DNA of 64,000 nucleotides from contig VFZC01000011.1 of the NCBI GenBank assembly GCA_016871355.1, forward strand, positions 1-64,000, written 5' to 3'. The position numbers were made by a program, and so were the translations under genes. Under the pieces are notes generated by a model that did not search any database, was not told the origin of the DNA, and saw only the letters and a program-made list of their open reading frames with translations. This document shows, piece after piece, positions 18,264 through 27,846 of this stretch (positions are counted from its first letter, which is position 1; each line of letters opens with the position of its first letter). The stretch is from Actinomycetota bacterium (lineage in GTDB: Bacteria; Actinomycetota; Acidimicrobiia; Acidimicrobiales; Ilumatobacteraceae).

Positions 18264-19397
18264 CTAGACGTCGATGCCGCGCGGCAATTTGTGCAGCGGC
18301 CAGTCGAGCAACGCGACTCCTTGACGGCACGCGTACCGATCGGTCATGCCGGCCACGTAGGCCACGGCCGCTGACAACGCTTCATCCGATCCGGAGGGCG
18401 CCGGTCGATGATCGGGCAGGAGCCCGGGGTGCGCGGCGTAGTGCTCGACCAACGCGCGGAGCAGATCGATCACCGACTGGGCCTGGGCTCGGCTGGCCGG
18501 ACGCAAGTAGATGTTCTCGTAGTTGAACTTTCGGAACTGGGCGAGCGCTTCGGCCACCTCGGGTTCCATGCCCACCCGACCGGTTTGGGCGGCGGCGGCG
18601 ATCATGGAATGGATGAACGCGCTGAGTTGCTTCTGGCGTGTGTCACCGCACCGTGCCCGCACCAAGGGTGGGAGATTCTCGGCGGAGACGATGCCAGCGG
18701 CGACCGCATCTTCGAAGTCGTGGCAGACGTAGGCGATGCGATCGGCCCAACTGACCACCTCGCCTTCGGGCGTGGACGGGGCCGGGCGACTCCAGGAGTG
18801 ATTTCGGATGCCGTCGAGCGTTTGCGCGCACAGATTGAGTGGAACGAGCGTGACGTCGGCTCCCCATTGCGCGTGATCGAATCCGCCGGGAACGAACGGC
18901 GACAACGCGTCTTCGCTCGCGTGACCGCCCGGACCGTGACCGCAGTCGTGGCCGAGGGCGATGGCTTCGGTGAGTGCGACGTTGAGGCCGAGCGGCCGGG
19001 CCACCGACACGGCCACCTGGGCCACCTCGAGCGCGTGGGTGAGCCGCGTGCGCTGATGGTCGTCGGGGAACACGAACACTTGGGTCTTGCCGGCCAGACG
19101 ACGAAACGACGTGGCGTGGAGAATGCGATCGCGGTCGCGTTCGAAACAGGTGCGGAACGGGTCGGGGTCTTCGTCGACGGCACGTTGGCCGGCACCGACC
19201 GACCGCGTGGCCAAACGAGCCATGGTCCGGTCGAGTTGGTTTTCGCGCGCGGCGCGTTCGACGAGACCGACCTCACCGGTTCCGGCCCACGAATCGGCGT
19301 GAGCAAGTGTGATGGCGTCGTCACGAGTGCCGGCCATGGTGCTGGCCCAGCGTTCGGCCCGTTCGGCGATGTCGGGATCGACCGGCGACTCGTTCAC
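18264..19397 (-). CDS. dgt: deoxyguanosinetriphosphate triphosphohydrolase-like protein
   Basis: A 377-residue HD-domain dNTP triphosphohydrolase, which cuts dNTPs to nucleoside and triphosphate. Metal ligands are visible: His121 in [12 protein letters not shown] and His150-Asp151 in [13 protein letters not shown]. The block [21 protein letters not shown] before them is a family hallmark. The GTG at 19397 follows a TAGCCT hexamer by 13 bases; the ATG at residue 21 is an alternative start. The gene is inverted between rpmA and obgE, which are usually adjacent. It may balance dNTP pools, but nothing next to it confirms this. Confidence 0.9.
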   Translation of the reverse strand: MNESPVDPDIAERAERWASTMAGTRDDAITLAHADSWAGTGEVGLVERAARENQLDRTMARLATRSVGAGQRAVDEDPDPFRTCFERDRDRILHATSFRRLAGKTQVFVFPDDHQRTRLTHALEVAQVAVSVARPLGLNVALTEAIALGHDCGHGPGGHASEDALSPFVPGGFDHAQWGADVTLVPLNLCAQTLDGIRNHSWSRPAPSTPEGEVVSWADRIAYVCHDFEDAVAAGIVSAENLPPLVRARCGDTRQKQLSAFIHSMIAAAAQTGRVGMEPEVAEALAQFRKFNYENIYLRPASRAQAQSVIDLLRALVEHYAAHPGLLPDHRPAPSGSDEALSAAVAYVAGMTDRYACRQGVALLDWPLHKLPRGIDV

Positions 19398-19404
19398 GAT
19401 CGTC

Positions 19405-19433
19405 AGGCTACGACGGGGGTGTGGCAGTAGGTT
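19405..19433. promoter_or_regulatory. divergent -10-like pair between dgt and obgE
   Basis: TAGCCT on the minus strand (19410 to 19405) precedes the dgt GTG by 13 bases. TAGGTT on the plus strand (19428-19433) precedes the obgE ATG by 15 bases. Both would give leaderless transcripts running apart. No -35 motifs are clear. Confidence 0.4.
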
Positions 19434-19442
19434 GATCGCATC

Positions 19443-20693
19443 ATGAGCCAGTTCGTCGACGAGTGCCAGCTGAACGTGCGCGCCGGCGACGGGGGAGCCG
19501 GCTGCGTGTCGTTCCGCCGTGAAGGCCCGGTTGCCATGGGCGGACCCAATGGCGGTGACGGTGGCAAAGGTGGCGACGTCTGGTTGGTGGCCGACCGCAA
19601 CGCGGCGTCGTTGTTCGCCTTTCGCGATCACCCCCACCGCATCGCCGGTAACGGTGTGCACGGCAAGGGCAAAGACCTGCACGGTCGCCGTGGAGAAAGT
19701 CTCGACGTGAAAGTTCCGGAGGGAACCGTGATTCGAGACATGTATTCGGGTGAAATTCTGGCCGATCTGCAGAATCACGGCGATCGCTGGCTGGCCGCTC
19801 ATGGCGGGCGTGGTGGTCGCGGTAACGCTCGCTTCCTCACCAACCGCCGACGGGCGCCGAGTTTCGCCGAGCAGGGCGAACATGGCGAGGAACGCTGGCT
19901 CAAACTCGAACTCAAACTGATGGCCGACGTGGCGTTGGTCGGATTTCCGAACGCCGGCAAGAGCACGCTCATCTCGGTGGTGTCGGCGGCTCGTCCGAAG
20001 ATCGCGGCCTATCCGTTCACCACGCTCGAACCGCATCTCGGTGTCGTGCGCATCGACGACGACACCGACTTTGTGGTGGCCGACATTCCCGGACTCATCG
20101 AAGGGGCCGCCGAGGGCAAGGGCCTCGGTCACCGCTTCTTGCGCCACGTCGAGCGGGCCCGCGTGCTGTGCGTCTTGGTCGACCTGGCGCCGGTCGACGA
20201 CACGTCACCCGAGGCTCAACTCGAGACGTTGCTCCACGAACTCGAGAAGTACGACCCCGATCTGCTCGAACGTCCTCGCGTCGTCGTGGGCACCAAGACC
20301 GATTCGGCCGATCCCGATCTGGTGTCGGCCTGGAACCACCCGACCATCTCGGCCGTCACCAACCAGGGTGTACGCGAACTGGTGGGGCGACTCGCTTCGC
20401 TGGTGCACGAGGCGCGTCACGACGAACCACTGGCCGAATCGCGGGTGATCCTGCGGCCCGACTCCGACGGGGCCTGGATCGAGCGGGTGGCCGAGCGCGA
20501 GTACCGCGTGCACGGACGCAAGGTCGAGCGGGCGGTGCATCTGAACGACGTCACCACCCCCGAGGCCCTCGACTACATCGAAGAGCGTCTGAAGAAGTTG
20601 GGTGTACCGCGGTTGTTGACTCGAGCCGGGGCTCGTGACGGCGACGTGGTCTGGATCGGCGCTTTTTCGTTCGACTACCGACCCGACCGCTGA
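19443..20693 (+). CDS. obgE: GTPase ObgE/CgtA
   Basis: A 416-residue Obg GTPase involved in 50S maturation and the stringent response. The Gly-rich Obg domain covers about 1-158 (GDGGAGCVSFRRE, GGRGGRGNARF). The G domain has P-loop GFPNAGKS at 167-174, the G3 motif DIPGLIEGA, and G4-like GTKTD. A C-terminal OCT domain occupies about 345-416. It lies 15 bases before proB in a standard obgE-proB pair. Confidence 0.96.
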   Translation: MSQFVDECQLNVRAGDGGAGCVSFRREGPVAMGGPNGGDGGKGGDVWLVADRNAASLFAFRDHPHRIAGNGVHGKGKDLHGRRGESLDVKVPEGTVIRDMYSGEILADLQNHGDRWLAAHGGRGGRGNARFLTNRRRAPSFAEQGEHGEERWLKLELKLMADVALVGFPNAGKSTLISVVSAARPKIAAYPFTTLEPHLGVVRIDDDTDFVVADIPGLIEGAAEGKGLGHRFLRHVERARVLCVLVDLAPVDDTSPEAQLETLLHELEKYDPDLLERPRVVVGTKTDSADPDLVSAWNHPTISAVTNQGVRELVGRLASLVHEARHDEPLAESRVILRPDSDGAWIERVAEREYRVHGRKVERAVHLNDVTTPEALDYIEERLKKLGVPRLLTRAGARDGDVVWIGAFSFDYRPDR

Positions 20694-20708
20694 CGAGACT
20701 GATATCGC

Positions 20709-21791
20709 ATGCGCATCATCGCCAAGATCGGAACGTCCTCGCTCACCGATTCTCTCGGTGTGATCGACCGCGCCGTCATCGCCAACATCTGTCGGCAGAT
20801 CGCGCAGTTGCGTCAGGCGGGCCACGACGTGGTGCTGGTGTCGTCGGGTGCGGTGTCGGCAGGTGTGTCGGCCTTGGGTCTGTCGGCCCGTCCGACCGAC
20901 GTGCGCACGCTGCAGGCGCTGTCGGCTGCTGGTCAGAGTCGACTCATGGAGGTGTACAACGCCGAATTCGCCCAGCACTCGTTGGTGGCTGCGCAGGTGT
21001 TGTTGGTGCCGCACGACTTCATGGACCGCCAGCAGTATCTGCACGCGCGTGAAACACTCGAGTGTCTGCTCGAACTCGGCTGTGTTCCGGTGGTCAACGA
21101 GAACGACGCCATCGCCAACGACGAGATCCGGTTCGGCGACAACGACCACATCGCGGCGCTCTTGTCGCATCTCTTGAAGGCCGACGTCCTCGTTCTGCTC
21201 ACCGACATCGAGGGTCTGTACACCGCCGATCCCCGTCACGACTCTGCGGCCACCCTCGTGTCCGATGTCTCGGCCGGTGATCCGCTCATGGCGGTGTCGG
21301 CTGGTGCCACTGGTTCGAATCGCGGCAGCGGCGGAATGGCCAGCAAGTTGTCGGCGGCTCGTATCGCGTCGTGGTCGGGCATTCGCGCCGTGATCGCGCG
21401 AGCCACCATCCCCGACGTTCTGCTCGGAGTCATCGGTGGTCAGTCGATCGGCACCACCTTCCACGGAGCCGATCGCCACCTGTCGTCACGTCAGTTGTGG
21501 TTGGCCTTCGCGAGCGAGATCGCCGGTCGCGTCACGGTCGACGAAGGCGCGGCCCGGGCTCTGGCCGGCGGCACCAGTTCGCTCTTGCCCGCGGGTGTTC
21601 GATTGGTCGACGGCGACTTCGAAGTGGGCGACACGATCGACGTGGTCACGCTCGACGGTCGAGTGGTCGCGCGCGGAAGTGCGGTCATGAATTCGGCCCA
21701 GGCTCGGGTGGCCGCGGGTCGCCGTACCAGCGAACTCGACGACGGCTCACCGAGCGTCGTCGTGCATCGCGACGCTCTCGTGGTTCTCTAA
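20709..21791 (+). CDS. proB: glutamate 5-kinase
   Basis: A 360-residue ProB, the first step of proline synthesis (glutamate to glutamyl phosphate). The amino-acid kinase domain starts RIIAKIGTSSLTD and includes VSSGAVSAG and NENDAIANDEIRFGDND. A PUA domain forms the C-terminal 85 or so residues. The partner proA is not next door. Its stop overlaps the stop of the convergent murJ by four bases. Confidence 0.95.
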   Translation: MRIIAKIGTSSLTDSLGVIDRAVIANICRQIAQLRQAGHDVVLVSSGAVSAGVSALGLSARPTDVRTLQALSAAGQSRLMEVYNAEFAQHSLVAAQVLLVPHDFMDRQQYLHARETLECLLELGCVPVVNENDAIANDEIRFGDNDHIAALLSHLLKADVLVLLTDIEGLYTADPRHDSAATLVSDVSAGDPLMAVSAGATGSNRGSGGMASKLSAARIASWSGIRAVIARATIPDVLLGVIGGQSIGTTFHGADRHLSSRQLWLAFASEIAGRVTVDEGAARALAGGTSSLLPAGVRLVDGDFEVGDTIDVVTLDGRVVARGSAVMNSAQARVAAGRRTSELDDGSPSVVVHRDALVVL

Positions 21792-23446
21792 TTGCGGCGG
21801 CGGGCCACGATGGCGCGTAAGTTCGCCATCTCGGGCACGCGCAACACGGTGAGTGCGCCGGTGTAGACCACCGCACCGATCAGCAAACCCACGATCACTC
21901 GGGCGAGCGCGCCGAGACCGTCGTTGTCGCCCACCGCTCCGGCCGACAGCCACACCACGATGCCCATGCCGGCACCGGCCGCCATCATGCGTCCGATGCT
22001 CAACACGGTGTGCCAGGCGGGGAACTCGGGAACCTTGACTTGTAGCACGAAGATCGCGATCACGGCGGCGATGAGGTACGACAGAGCGAACGCGATGCCG
22101 AGGCCGAGCACGTCGTAGAACCCGACGAGCACGAAGGCCAGAACGATGTTGATGGCGTTCTGGACGCAGTTGATGATGAAGGGCGTTCGCGTGTCCTGGT
22201 GGGCGTAGAACCCACGCAGTGTGAACAAGTACACCGAGTAGCCCACGAGCCCGAGGGCCAAGCCGGCGAGCACGCGCGCGGTGTTGATGGAGGCCGGGAG
22301 ATCGAACTGTCCGTGCTGCAGCAGCGCGCCGATGATCGGTCGCGACAGGGCCAAGAAACCGAACGCGGCCGGAATGGTGAGAAGTGCAACCAGCCGGATG
22401 CCGAGTTCGGTGCGTTCGACGAATGCTTCGCGATCACGTCGCGAGACCGCGCGAGCCATCTCCGGAATGAACGTGGTGGCGATGCTCATGGCCAGGAGAC
22501 CGTGCGGGAAGTAGAAGAACGTGGTGGCCTTGGCGTACGCGTCCTGTCCTCCCGACCCGGGTTGGGCCAGGTTCTTCACGATGACCACCGTGAGTTGGTT
22601 GGCCAGCACGTAGCCGAACGTCCAGCCCGACAGCGTCAACAGCTTCTTGACGGCCGGGTGGCGCAGATCGAAGCGGAACCGAAGGTTGAGACCGGCACGA
22701 TGGATGGCAGGCAGCAGGATCAGGGCCTGGAGCGCGATGCCGCCGGTGGCGCCGAGGCCGAGTAGCCAACGGAACGACGGACTGTCGAGGACGTCGGTGA
22801 GAACCGGTGAATCCTTGTCGAGCAGCGTCGGCACGTAGAGCAGAGACACGATGATCACGATGTTGGCGAGCACCGGCGACCACGCGGCGGCGAAGAACCG
22901 CCGCTGTGCGTTGAGGACCGCTCCGAACAATGCGGCGATTCCGTAGAAGAAGATCTGCAGAAGAAAGATGCGCGTGAGCGCGGTGCCGACGGTACGAAAG
23001 TCGTTCGGGTCGACACTGGGATCGGGACTCAACGAGAAGATGCGGAAGATCCACGGTGCGCTGAACACCGCGATGGCTGTGATCGCCGTGAGGAAGACGA
23101 TGCTCACGCTCACGACCGCTTCGACCGACTCCTCGTCCTCGTTCTCGAAGAGACGTGTGAACATGGGAACCAGTGCCGCGGACAGCACACCACCCAACAG
23201 CAACTCGTACACCGAGTTGGGTGAGTTGTTGGCCCCGTCGTACGCGTCGGCCAGCGCGGTTTGTCCGATGACGAAACCGAACACGATGATCTTCAGCATT
23301 CCGGTGAGTCGTGAGAGGCCGGTACCGAGTGCCACCACCGCGTTCGAACGCAGCAGACTGTGACCCGGGTCGCCCGACGGCGGGACGGGTACCGGGTCAT
23401 CGCCGTGAGCTTCGTCGTCACGCTCGTTCGGGGTGTGGTCGGTCAC
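21788..23446 (-). CDS. murJ: lipid II flippase MurJ (MviN family)
   Basis: A 552-residue polytopic protein with about 13-14 membrane helices. It belongs to the MATE-like MurJ family that moves lipid II across the membrane. Family marks are SNAVVALGTGLSRLTGMLK, YDGANNSPNSVYELLLGGVLSA and the conserved FFYGIAALFGAVLNA. The GTG at 23446 is preferred because upstream sequence overlaps the next gene and lacks similarity. A TACCCT hexamer lies 14 bases upstream. A 40-residue acidic N-terminal tail is cytoplasmic. It serves both the elongation and division systems encoded elsewhere in the window. Confidence 0.92.
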   Translation of the reverse strand: MTDHTPNERDDEAHGDDPVPVPPSGDPGHSLLRSNAVVALGTGLSRLTGMLKIIVFGFVIGQTALADAYDGANNSPNSVYELLLGGVLSAALVPMFTRLFENEDEESVEAVVSVSIVFLTAITAIAVFSAPWIFRIFSLSPDPSVDPNDFRTVGTALTRIFLLQIFFYGIAALFGAVLNAQRRFFAAAWSPVLANIVIIVSLLYVPTLLDKDSPVLTDVLDSPSFRWLLGLGATGGIALQALILLPAIHRAGLNLRFRFDLRHPAVKKLLTLSGWTFGYVLANQLTVVIVKNLAQPGSGGQDAYAKATTFFYFPHGLLAMSIATTFIPEMARAVSRRDREAFVERTELGIRLVALLTIPAAFGFLALSRPIIGALLQHGQFDLPASINTARVLAGLALGLVGYSVYLFTLRGFYAHQDTRTPFIINCVQNAINIVLAFVLVGFYDVLGLGIAFALSYLIAAVIAIFVLQVKVPEFPAWHTVLSIGRMMAAGAGMGIVVWLSAGAVGDNDGLGALARVIVGLLIGAVVYTGALTVLRVPEMANLRAIVARRRN

Positions 23447-23454
23447 TGCCGACA

Positions 23455-23504
23455 AGGGTAGGTCGGTCCGGGTAGGGGAGCCGGGAGGGGGCAACTTGTA
23501 GGGT
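23455..23504. promoter_or_regulatory. divergent -10-like pair between murJ and the MoxR-type ATPase gene
   Basis: TACCCT on the minus strand (23460 to 23455) faces murJ, 14 bases before its GTG. TAGGGT on the plus strand (23499-23504) starts exactly 12 bases before the ATG at 23511, which would put the transcription start on the start codon. The spacer is G-rich with no clear -35 elements. Confidence 0.4.
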
Positions 23505-23510
23505 GAAAAC

Positions 23511-24380
23511 ATGCCCCATCGTTTCGATTCCGTCCAGCAGGTCCGAGATGGTCTGCGCAACGTCAACTATCTCGCCGACGACGGCATCGCGGGTGTTGCC
23601 TACCTCGCCGATCGGCTGGCCAAGCCGGTGCTGGTCGAGGGTCCGGCCGGAACGGGCAAGACCCAGTTGGCCAAGAGCATCGCCGATCTCACCGGTGCCC
23701 GGTTGATCCGCCTGCAGTGCTACGAGGGCCTCGACGAGTCGAAAGCCTTGTACGAGTGGAACTACAAGAAGCAATTGCTCCGTATCCAGGCCGATCGCAA
23801 CAGCGATTCGTGGTCGGAGATCCACGACGACATCTTCAGCCGTGAGTTCCTTCTCACTCGTCCGCTCCTCGAGGCCATCAGCGCTCCCGATCCGGTCGTG
23901 CTCCTGATCGACGAAGTCGACCGCGTCGAAGTCGAGACCGAGGCTCTGCTGCTCGAGATCTTGTCGGAGTACCAGGTGTCGATTCCCGAACTGGGCACCA
24001 TCACGGCGACGCAGATCCCGATGGTGTTCCTCACGTCCAACAACACGCGCGAGTTGTCCGAGGCGCTCAAGCGTCGTTGTCTGTACTTGCACGTCGACTA
24101 CCCCACGTTGGAGCGCGAAAAGGAAATCGTGCTGGCCAAGGTGTCGGGAATCACCGAGCATCTGGCCGATCAGGTCGCACGCATCGTGCGCAGCATCCGC
24201 CAGCTCGATCTGAAGAAGGCGCCGAGCGTGTCCGAGACACTCGACTGGGCGCGCACGCTCATGCTCCTCAACGCCGACACGATCGACGCCCAGACGGCCA
24301 AGGAAACGTTGCACGTACTCCTCAAGTACCAGACCGACATCGCCAAGGCCGCCAAGGAACTGTCGGTCGACCTGGTCTGA
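23511..24380 (+). CDS. MoxR-type AAA+ ATPase (CoxD-like)
   Basis: A 289-residue AAA+ ATPase of the MoxR group. Walker A GPAGTGKT is at 44-51. Walker B VVLLIDEVD has Asp134-Glu135. A sensor-1 region (MVFLTSNNTRELSEALKRR) follows. MoxR ATPases usually act as chaperones that activate a partner enzyme together with a VWA protein. Exactly such a partner follows 7 bases downstream. The client of this pair is not evident; no CO dehydrogenase or methanol dehydrogenase genes are nearby. Confidence 0.9.
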   Translation: MPHRFDSVQQVRDGLRNVNYLADDGIAGVAYLADRLAKPVLVEGPAGTGKTQLAKSIADLTGARLIRLQCYEGLDESKALYEWNYKKQLLRIQADRNSDSWSEIHDDIFSREFLLTRPLLEAISAPDPVVLLIDEVDRVEVETEALLLEILSEYQVSIPELGTITATQIPMVFLTSNNTRELSEALKRRCLYLHVDYPTLEREKEIVLAKVSGITEHLADQVARIVRSIRQLDLKKAPSVSETLDWARTLMLLNADTIDAQTAKETLHVLLKYQTDIAKAAKELSVDLV

Positions 24381-24387
24381 GACACCC

Positions 24388-25827
24388 GTGCTCGAGCTGC
24401 TCTCCGGTTTCGTTCAGGAACTCCGCAACGCGGGGCTTCCCGTGTCGCTCACCGAGAACCTCGACGCCATGGAGGCGGTCCAACACATTCCGCTCGAAGA
24501 TCGCGACGCCTTCAAGTACGCACTCGGCGCCACGTTGGTGAAGAACAGCGCTCACTGGCGTTCGTTCGAAACGGTCTTCGAGGTCTACTTCTCGCTCCGC
24601 GGTCCGCAGTACAAGATCAACGAAGAGTCGCAGGACGCCATCGACGAGATGTGGCGCGAGATGCAGGAGCAACTCCAGCAACAGGGCGATGGCCGCGGCT
24701 CGTCGGGTGGCATGGATTCGCTCACCCCCGAAGAGATCGCTCAGATCCTCATGCAGGCTCTCCTCAACGGCGATCAGGCACTCATGCGTGCGCTGGCCAA
24801 GCAGGCCGTGCAGCGTTTCGCCGGGATGGAGCCGGGCCGCCCCGTGGGTGGCACGTATTACCTCTACCGCACTCTGCGCAACCTCGATCTCGACGGAATG
24901 CTCGACAAGCTGATGGAAGCCTCGAAGCAGGAAGTGGGTGGCGAACTCACCCAACTCGAAGAACGTCTCGAGCGAGACGAGTACCAGTCGCGCATCGAGC
25001 AGTTCAAGAAGGAGATCGAGGCCGAGATCCGTCGTCGTCTGGTCGCCGATCGTGGTGCCGAGGCCATGGCCAAGACGCTGCGCAAGCCGCTTCCCGAAGA
25101 CGTCGAGTTCATGCACGCCAGTCGTGATGAGATGCAGTTGCTCAAGAAGTCGCTGTATCCGCTCACGCGCAAGTTGGCCGCTCGCCTCGCCCGCAAGCGC
25201 AAGCACGGTCGCCGCGGGCCTCTCGACTTCCGCAACACGGTGCGGCACTCCCTGTCGTACGGCGGTGTCCCCGCCGATCCGCGTTTCAAGTATCCCCGGC
25301 CGGCCAAGCCCGAGCTCATGGTGGTGGCCGACATCTCCGGCAGCGTCGCCGCCTTCGCACGTTTCACGCTCATGCTCGTGTACGCGATCCAGAACCAGTT
25401 CTCGAAGGTTCGTTCGTTCGTGTTCATCGATGGCATCGACGAAGTCACCCAGTTCTTCAAGGGAACCGAAGACATCACCGAAGCCATTCATCGCGTCAAC
25501 ACCGAAGCCGATGTGGTGTGGGTCGACGGACACTCCGACTACGGCCACGCCTTCGAAGTGTTCTGGGAGCGCTACGGCAAAGACGTGGGCCCGAAGACCA
25601 CCGTGCTTCTGCTCGGTGACGCGCGCAACAACTACCACGCGTCGCAAGCCTGGGTCGTCAAGGAGATCCGGGCCAAGGCGCGCCACGTGTACTGGCTCAA
25701 CCCCGAACCACGCTCGTACTGGAATACCGGTGACTCGATCGTGGGCGAATACGGCAACTTCACCGACGGCACGTACGAGTGCCGCAACTTGCGGCAACTC
25801 GAATCGTTCGTCGAGAAGCTCGCCTGA
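24388..25827 (+). CDS. VWA-domain protein, CoxE-like partner of MoxR ATPase
   Basis: A 479-residue soluble protein. The N-terminal two thirds are helical and charged, with a coiled-coil-like stretch at about 185-225 and a Lys/Arg-rich block near 262-277. The C-terminal von Willebrand A domain has an intact MIDAS start, D315-I-S-G-S319. The GTG at 24388 lies 7 bases after the ATPase gene. CoxE-like VWA proteins work with MoxR ATPases in metal-centre or complex assembly. The substrate here is unknown. Confidence 0.87.
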   Translation: MLELLSGFVQELRNAGLPVSLTENLDAMEAVQHIPLEDRDAFKYALGATLVKNSAHWRSFETVFEVYFSLRGPQYKINEESQDAIDEMWREMQEQLQQQGDGRGSSGGMDSLTPEEIAQILMQALLNGDQALMRALAKQAVQRFAGMEPGRPVGGTYYLYRTLRNLDLDGMLDKLMEASKQEVGGELTQLEERLERDEYQSRIEQFKKEIEAEIRRRLVADRGAEAMAKTLRKPLPEDVEFMHASRDEMQLLKKSLYPLTRKLAARLARKRKHGRRGPLDFRNTVRHSLSYGGVPADPRFKYPRPAKPELMVVADISGSVAAFARFTLMLVYAIQNQFSKVRSFVFIDGIDEVTQFFKGTEDITEAIHRVNTEADVVWVDGHSDYGHAFEVFWERYGKDVGPKTTVLLLGDARNNYHASQAWVVKEIRAKARHVYWLNPEPRSYWNTGDSIVGEYGNFTDGTYECRNLRQLESFVEKLA

Positions 25828-25830
25828 CCG

Positions 25831-26463
25831 ATGACCCGGCTCGTTCTCGTCCGTCACGGCGAATCACAGGTGACCGTCGATCGAGTGGTGGGCGGCCCAC
25901 GCTCGTGCAAGGGTTTGTCCTCGTTCGGCCGGCGCCAAGCCGAGCGGCTGCACGATAGGTGGCTCGATCAGCCTGAATTCGAACCCGACTTCGTGTACTC
26001 GAGCGCCTATCCGCGCGCTCGTGAAACGGCCGAGATCGTCCTGCCCGCGTTCGCCGGCCGCGACATTCTTGTCGATCCCGATCTGGGTGAGCACGACCCG
26101 GGTCCCGACTGCGATGGACTCGCCTACGTCGAGTTCGAGCAGAAGTTCGGCAATCCCGACTGGGAGAACGATCCGTACGGAATCACGTTTCCCGGCGGCG
26201 AGACCATCGCGCAGTTCCAGTTGCGCATCGGCACGGCGGTTCGCCGCCTGATCGACGATCACGAAAGCGCCACTGTCGTCGTGTTCTGCCACGGTGGTGT
26301 GATCGACACGGTGTTGCGGCAGGCGCTGCGAACCTTCGGTACCGGATCGTTCGAAATCCACACCAAGAACACGTCGATCACCGAGGTCGAACTGGTGCGC
26401 TCGGGACGTTGGCGACTGATTCGTTACAACGACGTCGCCCACTTGGTGGGTCTCGAGGCCTGA
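25831..26463 (+). CDS. histidine phosphatase family protein
   Basis: A 210-residue phosphoglycerate-mutase-like phosphatase. The catalytic RHGE is at residues 8-11 (phospho-His9), and the second catalytic His is in VVVFCHGGVID. The conserved Arg and Glu of SSAYPRARETAEIV are present. The family is broad, covering sugar phosphatases, alpha-ribazole phosphatase and others, so the substrate cannot be named. It starts 3 bases after the VWA gene, and its stop overlaps the next start (TGATG). Confidence 0.87.
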   Translation: MTRLVLVRHGESQVTVDRVVGGPRSCKGLSSFGRRQAERLHDRWLDQPEFEPDFVYSSAYPRARETAEIVLPAFAGRDILVDPDLGEHDPGPDCDGLAYVEFEQKFGNPDWENDPYGITFPGGETIAQFQLRIGTAVRRLIDDHESATVVVFCHGGVIDTVLRQALRTFGTGSFEIHTKNTSITEVELVRSGRWRLIRYNDVAHLVGLEA

Positions 26464-27815
26464 TGGCCGCCGACCGACCCGTCGTCGTGATCGGTGCCGG
26501 CTCGGCTGGATGTGTCATCGCACGACGAGTCGCCGATTCCGGTCGCTCGGTGGTGTTGCTCGAAGCCGGATCTCTCGACGCCCCCGAGTCCATTCACTCG
26601 CCCTCGTTCTTCGACGCCTTGGCCACCCCGGGCTGGACGTGGGACGGGCTCGATGCGCAACGCGTGGCCGGACAAGAGGTGCGCCCGTACGCGCGCGGTC
26701 GGGGCGCTGGTGGGTCGTCGGCCGTGAACGCGATGCTCGCCGTGGTGGGTGAGCCCGACGACTACGACCGCTGGGAGCGCGATCATGGATGCGACGGCTG
26801 GTCGTGGCGAGACGTCGCTCACATCTTCGCTGCGCTTCCCATTCCGTTGCGCGACGTGGCGCCGTCTCGGTTGGCCGGTGCCGTCGGTCGAGCCTGGACC
26901 GATTCGGGTCGTCCCGGAGCCGTCGAGGCGGCCCGACTCACTCAACATCCGAACGGGAGGCGGGCATCGGCGTTCGACGTGTACGTCACCCCGGCGCGCG
27001 ATCGCGTGGCGGTGCGTGGCGATCTCACGGTCGATCATGTGGTGATCGACGCCGGTCGGGTGCACGGTGTGGTGACGTCCGATGGTGAGTCGATCGAATC
27101 CGACACCGTGGTGATGGCGGCCGGTGCCATTCACACGCCGATCATCCTGCAGAGATCGAAGCTGGCCAATCCCTTGGTGGGTCAGGGTCTGCACGATCAT
27201 CCGTCGGCACCGTTCACGATCGCGTGGCGTGATCCGGCCGATCCGGCCCGCGAAGCCGTCACCGGAATCGTGCGTACGTCGTCGGGTGCCGCACCGAACG
27301 ATCTCCAGATCCTGCCGATCGAACATCTCGGTCGCGAGGCGGCCGGATTCGCGACGTTGAACGCGGCCCTCATGAACGTGTGGTCACGCGGGTCGATCGT
27401 CGACGGACACATCCACTTCGGGATGTTGTCCGACGAGCGTGACGTCGCTGGCCTCACCGCGGGCGTGCGTATCGTTCGCGAGCTGCTGGCCAGCGAACAC
27501 CTCCAGTCGTTGGTGGCGGGGGTGTTCATCGACGACGTCGGCACACCGATGGATCACTTGGGCGACGACGACGACGCCATCGTCGCCTGGCTCGCTCAGC
27601 GGACCGGTGATTACGTGCACGCGGCTGGGACGTGTGCGATGGGCCGCCGTGGCGAGTCGGTGGTCGATCCGCAGGGTCGTTCGTGGGACGTGGCCGGACT
27701 CTGGGTCGCCGATGCCTCGGTGATGCCACGGGTTCCACGGGCCAACACGCATCTGCCCACCTTGATGGTGGCCGAGAAGATCGCCGGCCCCCTGGTGGCA
27801 TCACTCGCCGGCTGA
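26463..27815 (+). CDS. GMC-family FAD oxidoreductase
   Basis: A 450-residue glucose-methanol-choline oxidoreductase. The FAD-binding Rossmann motif VVVIGAGSAGC is at 7-17, with the ribose-binding acid in VVLLEAG. The GMC signature GRGAGGSSAVNAML follows. The C-terminal active-site region has HAAGTCAMG and PRANTHLPTLM, giving a His/His-type pair. It is shorter than most choline or alcohol oxidases (about 530 residues), so a substrate-domain segment is reduced. The substrate is unknown. The ATG at 26463 overlaps the phosphatase stop. Confidence 0.88.
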   Translation: MAADRPVVVIGAGSAGCVIARRVADSGRSVVLLEAGSLDAPESIHSPSFFDALATPGWTWDGLDAQRVAGQEVRPYARGRGAGGSSAVNAMLAVVGEPDDYDRWERDHGCDGWSWRDVAHIFAALPIPLRDVAPSRLAGAVGRAWTDSGRPGAVEAARLTQHPNGRRASAFDVYVTPARDRVAVRGDLTVDHVVIDAGRVHGVVTSDGESIESDTVVMAAGAIHTPIILQRSKLANPLVGQGLHDHPSAPFTIAWRDPADPAREAVTGIVRTSSGAAPNDLQILPIEHLGREAAGFATLNAALMNVWSRGSIVDGHIHFGMLSDERDVAGLTAGVRIVRELLASEHLQSLVAGVFIDDVGTPMDHLGDDDDAIVAWLAQRTGDYVHAAGTCAMGRRGESVVDPQGRSWDVAGLWVADASVMPRVPRANTHLPTLMVAEKIAGPLVASLAG

Positions 27816-27846
27816 CCGTGCCACACCCCTGTGGTCGGCTGAGGTC

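Noticed and set aside
18259-18273. Hairpin CGACG-CTAGA-CGTCG between rpmA and dgt
   Set aside because: The stem is only five base pairs, has no T-run, and includes the dgt stop codon, so it is too weak to call a terminator.
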